DNA from: Clostridia bacterium
Lineage (GTDB): Bacteria; Bacillota_A; Clostridia; Oscillospirales; Acutalibacteraceae
Direction: 5' to 3'
DNA: 10,907 bases
Assembly: GCA_017529165.1 (NCBI GenBank)
Contig: JAFXNY010000001.1
Location: forward strand, 1 to 10,907
The notes below the pieces were generated by a model. The model was not told where the DNA came from. It was given only the letters and a program-made list of their open reading frames with translations, and did no database searches. Shown piece after piece: positions 6,512-10,907 of the stretch. The stretch's first letter is position 1. Every line of letters starts with the position of its first letter. A program made the position numbers and the translations under genes.

Positions 6512-6540
6512 ACTATAATTTGCGACATACAATGTCACAA
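6512..6540 (-). promoter_or_regulatory. Promoter of the amidase-holin cassette, with an inverted repeat in it
   Basis: On the minus strand, -35 TTGTGA (complement of 6535-6540), 17 bases, then -10 TATAGT (complement of 6512-6517). GACAT (6524-6528) and ATGTC (6532-6536) form an inverted repeat around ACA. It extends with one mismatch to 6521-6539 and covers the spacer and most of the -35, a good position for a repressor site. The promoter adjoins the T-run of the YfhO terminator. Confidence 0.55.
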
Positions 6541-6569
6541 AAAAGAGCCTCATTTTTTTGAGGCTCTTT
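6539..6569 (-). terminator. Intrinsic terminator of the YfhO gene
   Basis: AAAGAGCCTCA (6542-6552) pairs perfectly with TGAGGCTCTTT (6559-6569), an 11-bp stem with a six-base loop. On the minus strand it is followed by a run of six T (complement of 6539-6544). It starts about 10 bases after the YfhO stop codon. It separates YfhO from the lysis cassette. Confidence 0.92.
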
Positions 6570-6579
6570 ATGCTTTATT

Positions 6580-9144
6580 TTATTTGAAAATATCTGTATC
6601 AACCGAAAAACCGCCGGATATATCTTTGTTGCTCGGTGGATTTACGGGTTCGGTATCAAGCCGGTCAAGCAGTGTTGCCGGTTCATCCCATTCGTTTAAG
6701 ATTTCAATCGCTTTGCTTGTGATTATTTCTTTTCGCCAACGCTCAAGCAGGGCACTGCCCTCGGGATAGGGCGTATCTGTCGGGTGGGAATTATAATAAA
6801 CACTGCAGGCTATAAAATAGATTAAAAATGCTATGAGTGCGCCGAGCGAAATATATATTCCGGTGTCAAGTCCGGGCGTGCGGTAATTAAAGCGGATAAT
6901 GCTCGTGCCCGCCTCTACCGGTACCGCCATAAAGCCTACATTTACCTTTTCTATTACAGTTTCTTTGCCGTCCACCGTGGCAGACCAACCCTTATCGTAA
7001 GGCACAGAAAAGAAAACAAGCGATTCTTTATCCCTTACTACAGTAGCGGAAAAACCGTTCTTATCGTAAGAAAAATCTACCGCACTCGATTCTGAAAGTA
7101 AGGCGGCGTCATCGGAGAATGAGTTTTCGTAAGTAACAGAAATATCGTCTTCGATTATATCGGTCATAATATCCCCATATTTTTTAACCTGTTCATCGCT
7201 TAAAAGCAGGGCTTTAAGCATAAGCTTTGAGCGTGTTTTACCGCTTAAAGAGTCACAGTAATCGTAGGTCATATATTTATCGTATGAAAAACCGTAACCC
7301 ACAAAGTTTTCGTTTTCGTATATATAATATCCGCCGTCAGTTTTAAGATATTTATAATGAGGCATTTTGGTTTCGCCGTTATTGTCTGTAAACTTTTCGA
7401 GGGTGCAGTCATTAAGCAGATACTTAACGGATAGAAGCGAGCGAAGCTCAGGGTATTCGGTATCCGGCCTGCTTCCTACCGTGCGAGGAATATCAATATA
7501 ATCATAAAACTCCATTACAGAGGCGGGCACAATAGATTGAAAGGCGTTAATTGTAGGAAACCTCAAATACATACCGGTGTTATCAACACCGTCATACACA
7601 TCAATTCGGTAGTTTCCCGTATCGGGTAAATCTACTTTGCCCTCTATCAGGTGGTCTATCATAACATCCTTTACTTCGTAGGAATGCGACCTGCCGCAAG
7701 CTATGAAAACATTTGCGTATATTACCGATATTATCAAGGTGCATACAATAGAAGTCTTCAAAAACCTCTGTATGCTTTTCTTCCGCACTTTAAGCAATAT
7801 GCTGAGCACTATAAGGCTTATAACGGCTATAGCGCAGGCACCGGCAAAACGCAGTATATAGGTGAGGTTGTCCGGCTCTGTAAAGAGGCCGAGTATAATC
7901 TTGCCGTCCTTTTTCTGAGGGAAAAAGCCGATCACTAAGACAAAAGCCAAGGTTATGCCAAGCGTCCAGCCAAAGCCGTACTTCATATTTGCCTGTATAT
8001 CTTCGCACATTTCTGCAGTCATAAGGCACATAAGAAGTATCGGCATATAAAACCACCGTGCGTAATATGAGGAATTAAAGGCGTAAAAAGCACTGTTGAG
8101 TATCGGCACCAATGCCATAAATATGCAAATGCCCATCATTCTTTTAAGCCAACTGTTTTGCCTACTACGGAAGAACGCAAAAACGCCGGTCATACTGAAA
8201 AGCGGAAGCCAACCGCCGAGAGACGACCATTTAACATCGGCCTGTGGGAAGAAAACCGGCCTTGCCGGCAGGTCGGGTGGGAAGAAAAAGCACTCTATAA
8301 TATTAGGATAAATGCTTTCTTTGCCGTAAACAATAGCGCCCCAGCCGAGCAGAAAATCCGAAACACGACTGTTGGATACTATCGCTAAAACCGAGGGAAG
8401 TACGAGAAACGCAGCTATAAGAAAACCTGAAACAGCCTCAAATATGAGAGCTAAAAATCTTCTTACAGTAAGTTTTATTGACCCCGAAAAAGCTCTTACA
8501 AAGAAGTAGATTACAGAGAATACAACCATTCCGAAAAAGAAAAAGTAATTAACTATGGCGCTAAGCGCTACTGTAAGGGCGAAAACACCCCGCCTGTTTT
8601 CATTTATTAGCAGTTCCATACTTAAAAGCAAGAGCGGAAATACTATAATCGCTTCGTGGAAGTGATTAAAGAATATATTATATACCGAAAAGCCCGAAAA
8701 CGCATAAAGAATACCGCCAAGGCTTGCCGCCTCGGGTGTTTTGGTAAATCGGCGTATATAAAGATATGCCGTAAGAGATGCGAGGGCGAACTTAAGAATT
8801 AGAAGAGGCCCCATAAAATAAGGCACCCAGCTGTTAGGAAACGGCAGAGTTACAAGGAAAAACGGACTGCCCAAGAGGTAAAAGGAATAAGAGCCTATAA
8901 AATTGGCGCCGAGGTCTGTATTAAAGCTCCAATAAATATTGCCCTCTCTTATAGCTTTATGGCAAAGTTTGTAAAAGGGTATTTGCTGAACATTAAAGTC
9001 TCCATAGAATGTAAAATAGCCCTCGCTTGCCAGCATATAAGGCAGAAAAATAGCCGTTGCCGCAACTAACGCCACTAAAAAAGTAAACAGCTTTTTTTCT
9101 TTTTGTTCGCCGAGTAATAAAGCCTTTTCACGCTTTAAGTCCAC
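6580..9144 (-). CDS. YfhO-family GT-C membrane glycosyltransferase-like protein
   Basis: An 854-residue integral membrane protein. After a short basic cytoplasmic start, the first membrane helix (about 19-38) leads to an outside loop with YFTFYGDFNVQQIPFY. D49 here is in the place of the catalytic acid of GT-C glycosyltransferases, which use lipid-linked sugars outside the membrane. About twelve hydrophobic helices fill residues 85-480. A large extracellular domain follows (about 490-785) and ends in the family hallmark PYDKGWSATVDGKE...N.GFMAVPVEAG, then a last helix near 792-812 and a polar cytoplasmic tail. In Bacillus subtilis, YfhO acts in lipoteichoic acid glycosylation, so a role in decorating a surface polymer is likely; the substrate here is unknown. 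It starts at GTG with Shine-Dalgarno TAGGTGA four bases upstream. It is monocistronic, bounded by its own promoter and terminator. Confidence 0.9.
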   Translation of the reverse strand: MDLKREKALLLGEQKEKKLFTFLVALVAATAIFLPYMLASEGYFTFYGDFNVQQIPFYKLCHKAIREGNIYWSFNTDLGANFIGSYSFYLLGSPFFLVTLPFPNSWVPYFMGPLLILKFALASLTAYLYIRRFTKTPEAASLGGILYAFSGFSVYNIFFNHFHEAIIVFPLLLLSMELLINENRRGVFALTVALSAIVNYFFFFGMVVFSVIYFFVRAFSGSIKLTVRRFLALIFEAVSGFLIAAFLVLPSVLAIVSNSRVSDFLLGWGAIVYGKESIYPNIIECFFFPPDLPARPVFFPQADVKWSSLGGWLPLFSMTGVFAFFRSRQNSWLKRMMGICIFMALVPILNSAFYAFNSSYYARWFYMPILLMCLMTAEMCEDIQANMKYGFGWTLGITLAFVLVIGFFPQKKDGKIILGLFTEPDNLTYILRFAGACAIAVISLIVLSILLKVRKKSIQRFLKTSIVCTLIISVIYANVFIACGRSHSYEVKDVMIDHLIEGKVDLPDTGNYRIDVYDGVDNTGMYLRFPTINAFQSIVPASVMEFYDYIDIPRTVGSRPDTEYPELRSLLSVKYLLNDCTLEKFTDNNGETKMPHYKYLKTDGGYYIYENENFVGYGFSYDKYMTYDYCDSLSGKTRSKLMLKALLLSDEQVKKYGDIMTDIIEDDISVTYENSFSDDAALLSESSAVDFSYDKNGFSATVVRDKESLVFFSVPYDKGWSATVDGKETVIEKVNVGFMAVPVEAGTSIIRFNYRTPGLDTGIYISLGALIAFLIYFIACSVYYNSHPTDTPYPEGSALLERWRKEIITSKAIEILNEWDEPATLLDRLDTEPVNPPSNKDISGGFSVDTDIFK

Positions 9145-9171
9145 CGTTTCACCTACTTTTAGATTTATTCA

Positions 9172-9199
9172 TTGATATTATACCAAAAAATGTTATAAT
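9172..9199 (+). promoter_or_regulatory. Promoter of the yfbR-manA-like operon
   Basis: -35 TTGATA (9172-9177), a 16-base spacer and a perfect TATAAT (9194-9199), preceded by TGT as an extended -10. The start should fall near 9206, giving a very short leader of about 15 bases. Confidence 0.75.
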
Positions 9200-9205
9200 A
9201 TTCAA
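9177..9205 (-). promoter_or_regulatory. Promoter of the YfhO gene, interlocked with the yfbR promoter
   Basis: On the minus strand, -35 TTGAAT (complement of 9200-9205), a 17-base spacer ending in TGG, and a perfect -10 TATAAT (complement of 9177-9182). It is therefore also an extended -10. Its -35 lies over the Shine-Dalgarno region of yfbR and its -10 touches the yfbR -35. Confidence 0.75.
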
Positions 9206-9220
9206 GGAGGGGTGTTTTAT

Positions 9221-9793
9221 ATGAAAAGTCATTTTTATGCAATGCTCTCAAGAATGAAAAATATATACCGCTGGGGACTTATGCGAAACACCCGAAATGA
9301 AAACCTAAGCGAGCATAGTCTTGAGGTGGCTTTAATTGCCCACGCTATTGCGGTTATAAAAAATAAAAGGCTTGGGGGAAATGTTGACGCTTCTAATGTT
9401 GCCGTGTGCGCTATGTTTCACGATACGAGTGAGATAATAACCGGCGATATGCCAACACCCATAAAGTATTATAATGCCGATATAAAATCAGCATATAAGG
9501 ATATTGAGGCGGTAGCAGAGGAAAAGCTTATATCCTTATTGCCGGCGGACTTAAAGGAAGATTTTGTACCGCTTTATAACCCCGATGAGCAAACAAAAAA
9601 GATTATAAAGGCGGCGGATAAGATTTCGGCGCTTATAAAGTGCATTGAAGAAACGGTTAGCGGAAACAGAGAGTTTGAAGCGGCAAAGGAGTCAACAATT
9701 AAGGCTATAAAGAAATTAAATCTGCCCGAGGCGGATATATTCTTAGACGAGTTCATAGATAGCTTTTATTTGCCTATTGATGATATGAAGTAA
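9221..9793 (+). CDS. yfbR: HD-domain 5'-deoxynucleotidase, YfbR family
   Basis: A 190-residue cytoplasmic metal-dependent phosphohydrolase that removes phosphate from deoxyribonucleoside 5'-monophosphates. It aligns along its whole length with E. coli YfbR (199 residues): SHFYAMLSRMKNIYRWGLMRNTRNENLSEHS matches the N-terminal specificity region, including R17 and W18. The HD metal ligands are H32, H67, D68 and D133, with E71 and D76 in HDTSEIITGD as the further catalytic residues. GDMPTPIKY and KCIEE...GN.EF are also conserved. I chose the ATG at 9221, which has AAGGAGGGG at 9204-9212, rather than the in-frame GTG at 9212, which lies inside that ribosome binding site. The next gene starts 21 bases after its stop, so the two are co-transcribed. 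Confidence 0.93.
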   Translation: MKSHFYAMLSRMKNIYRWGLMRNTRNENLSEHSLEVALIAHAIAVIKNKRLGGNVDASNVAVCAMFHDTSEIITGDMPTPIKYYNADIKSAYKDIEAVAEEKLISLLPADLKEDFVPLYNPDEQTKKIIKAADKISALIKCIEETVSGNREFEAAKESTIKAIKKLNLPEADIFLDEFIDSFYLPIDDMK

Positions 9794-9814
9794 AAAAAGA
9801 AAAGAGGGGGAAAT

Positions 9815-10738
9815 ATGTATCCGCTTTTACTTGGAACTTATAATTCACTCGGCGAACAGATAATACCGCAAATGATTTTGGGTGGCAATTCCGGCGAAGT
9901 CTTTGTGCTCTCCGGCAGAGATGAGAGCGAGAGCATAGTAAAAAACGGCACCTTTGCAGGTCTTGGCATAAATGAGGCTCTCTCCCGTCTCGGCGGCGAA
10001 GAAGATACCCCCGATAATAATTTCCCTATATATATTAAGGCGCTAAATACCGTAGAGCGCTTGCCTGTTAAGGTCTATCCCGATGATGAATATGCGGCGC
10101 TTCACGGAAATAAAAAGGGCAAGATTTCCTTAATTTATATTGTCGATTGCAAAAAAGGCGCCGAAATAGTATATGGACTTAGCCGTAATGTGTCGCCGGA
10201 TGAACTTAAAAGCCGTGTTAAAGGCGGTTCTCTTTCGGCAATATGCAACTTTGTGGGCGTGCAGAAGGGCGATGTGTTCTTTGTGCCTCCCGGCGTTGTG
10301 TTCGCAATAGGCGGCGGAATATCGGCACTCGAAATCTCAACTAATAGTGACAGCGAGTATATAATCTCCGATTACGGAAGAGTGGATAGCTATGGAAAGC
10401 CCCGTCCGCTACAGATAGATAGGGCGCTCGATGTTATGAAAACACGCAAAAACAATTTAAGCTACGGCAACACAGGCGAGCTTATTCTCTATCCGTTCGG
10501 TACCGTGCGTGAGCTGGGCGTTTGCGATGTGTTCAAAACAGACCTTATTACGATGGACGGCAATGTGGGGCTTTACGAGAACGAAAACTTGATTTCTATA
10601 ATTCTTACTTCCGGCGAGGTTGATATGTCCTATCCGTCCGGCACTATGCATCTTAAAACGGGTGACAGTGTTTTAATTCCAAAGGGAGTTAAAGTAAAGC
10701 TTTCGGGCAGAGCGGAAATTATACACACAAAAATATAA
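9815..10738 (+). CDS. ManA-like protein (type I mannose-6-phosphate isomerase fold) lacking the metal ligands
   Basis: A 307-residue cupin-fold protein. Its middle is clearly type I mannose-6-phosphate isomerase: FPIYIKALNTVERLPVKVYPDDEYA, GKISLIYIVDCKKGAEIVYG, KGDVFFVPPGVVFAIGGG, EISTNSDSEY, SDYGRVDSYGKPRPLQIDRALDV. The residues that define the enzyme are changed. The histidine of VHPDD is Y88. The glutamate of GKTExWYI is S105. The histidine of GTxHAI is F163. The arginine after NSDxxY is I183. The N-terminal IWGG and GExWxIS motifs are also lost. I therefore expect no zinc-dependent isomerase activity; it may be a sugar-phosphate sensor or a regulator, but no function is known to me. The ATG has an AGAGGGGG ribosome binding site at 9803-9810. 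It is the second gene of an operon with yfbR and is intact, with no stop or frameshift, which argues for a maintained role. Confidence 0.85.
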   Translation: MYPLLLGTYNSLGEQIIPQMILGGNSGEVFVLSGRDESESIVKNGTFAGLGINEALSRLGGEEDTPDNNFPIYIKALNTVERLPVKVYPDDEYAALHGNKKGKISLIYIVDCKKGAEIVYGLSRNVSPDELKSRVKGGSLSAICNFVGVQKGDVFFVPPGVVFAIGGGISALEISTNSDSEYIISDYGRVDSYGKPRPLQIDRALDVMKTRKNNLSYGNTGELILYPFGTVRELGVCDVFKTDLITMDGNVGLYENENLISIILTSGEVDMSYPSGTMHLKTGDSVLIPKGVKVKLSGRAEIIHTKI

Positions 10739-10739
10739 T

Positions 10740-10769
10740 AAAAAATGCAACCAAACGGTTGCATTTTTT
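10740..10769 (+). terminator. Intrinsic terminator of the yfbR-manA-like operon
   Basis: A 13-bp stem from AAAAAATGCAACC (10740-10752) and GGTTGCATTTTTT (10757-10769) with loop AAAC. It begins one base after the stop codon. The A-run and T-run on both sides make it usable in either direction. Confidence 0.93.
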
Positions 10770-10771
10770 AT

Positions 10772-10849
10772 GAGAGTGTCGAAAAAGACGACACTCTCTT
10801 GGACGGAAGTGCCGTTCGCCGAAAATCAGTATGATTTTCGGACTGCACT
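10772..10849. repeat. Chain of hairpins downstream of the operon terminator
   Basis: GAGAGTGTC (10772-10780) pairs with GACACTCTC (10790-10798). Then CCGAAAATCA (10819-10828) pairs perfectly with TGATTTTCGG (10832-10841) around GTA, inside an outer pairing AGTGC (10808-10812) with GCACT (10845-10849). No reading frame or protein signal is visible. It looks like a dispersed structured repeat or a small RNA; I cannot tell which. Confidence 0.55.
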
Positions 10850-10880
10850 CCACTCCCGCCAATACCACCCACGCCCCTTA

Positions 10881-10904
10881 AAAACCGCTCAACAGAGCGG
10901 TTTT
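10881..10904. terminator. Bidirectional intrinsic terminator at the right edge
   Basis: AAAACCGCTC (10881-10890) pairs with GAGCGGTTTT (10895-10904) around AACA. The T-run to the right is short within the window. The symmetrical A/T flanks suggest that it also ends a leftward gene lying beyond the window. Confidence 0.6.
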
Positions 10905-10907
10905 CGC

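Noticed and set aside
7651..8388. Open frames of 71-95 codons at 7651-7938, 7790-8056, 8096-8311 and 8158-8388
   Set aside because: All lie in other frames of the YfhO gene, whose frame shows clear membrane-protein and family signatures throughout.
9212..9220. GTG start for yfbR at 9212
   Set aside because: It lies inside the AAGGAGGGG ribosome binding site; the ATG at 9221 matches the family N-terminus.

Overview
The window looks like a chromosomal segment of an uncultured or gut-type Clostridia bacterium (Bacillota). The support is indirect: strong purine-rich ribosome binding sites, TATAAT-type promoters with TGn extensions, A/T-flanked intrinsic terminators, a Firmicutes-type YfhO protein, a clostridial-style endolysin with WLP...YAGN repeats, and a moderate GC content with AT-rich intergenic DNA. 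I cannot name the genus from sequence alone.

Layout, left to right. Positions 1-64 hold no gene but contain one hairpin matching the stem of type V-A (Cas12a) CRISPR repeats. On the minus strand lies an archaeal-type cofactor-independent phosphoglycerate mutase or homoserine-kinase-like gene (65-1276). Divergent from it is a U32 peptidase / RlhA-like Fe-S protein (1389-3424) that is split by a one-base deletion near 2938. Then come two islands of palindromic repeats (about 3431-3566 and 4750-5010). They bracket a divergent pair: a 59-residue ribbon-helix-helix protein (3611-3790, minus) and a GNAT/FemAB-like protein (3896-4732, plus). The DNA between the pair carries helically phased TATTACA repeats that overlap a good promoter.

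After the second island, on the minus strand, is an isolated two-gene lysis cassette: an amidase endolysin (5450-6433) followed by a holin (5017-5436), with its own promoter and no other phage genes. Upstream of it, on the same strand but separated by a strong terminator, is a large YfhO-family GT-C membrane protein (6580-9144). Divergent from YfhO, driven by an interlocked face-to-face promoter, is a two-gene operon: a YfbR-type 5'-deoxynucleotidase (9221-9793) and a ManA-like protein (9815-10738). The ManA-like protein keeps the mannose-6-phosphate isomerase fold signature but has lost all three expected metal ligands and a catalytic arginine. A strong terminator and a chain of hairpins close the window.

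The genes do not form a single pathway. Housekeeping or cell-surface genes (apgM, U32, yfhO, yfbR) are interspersed with accessory material (repeat islands, RHH/GNAT pair, lysis cassette). The items most worth following up are the metal-less ManA paralogue and its pairing with YfbR, and the previously uncalled RHH gene with its phased putative operator.
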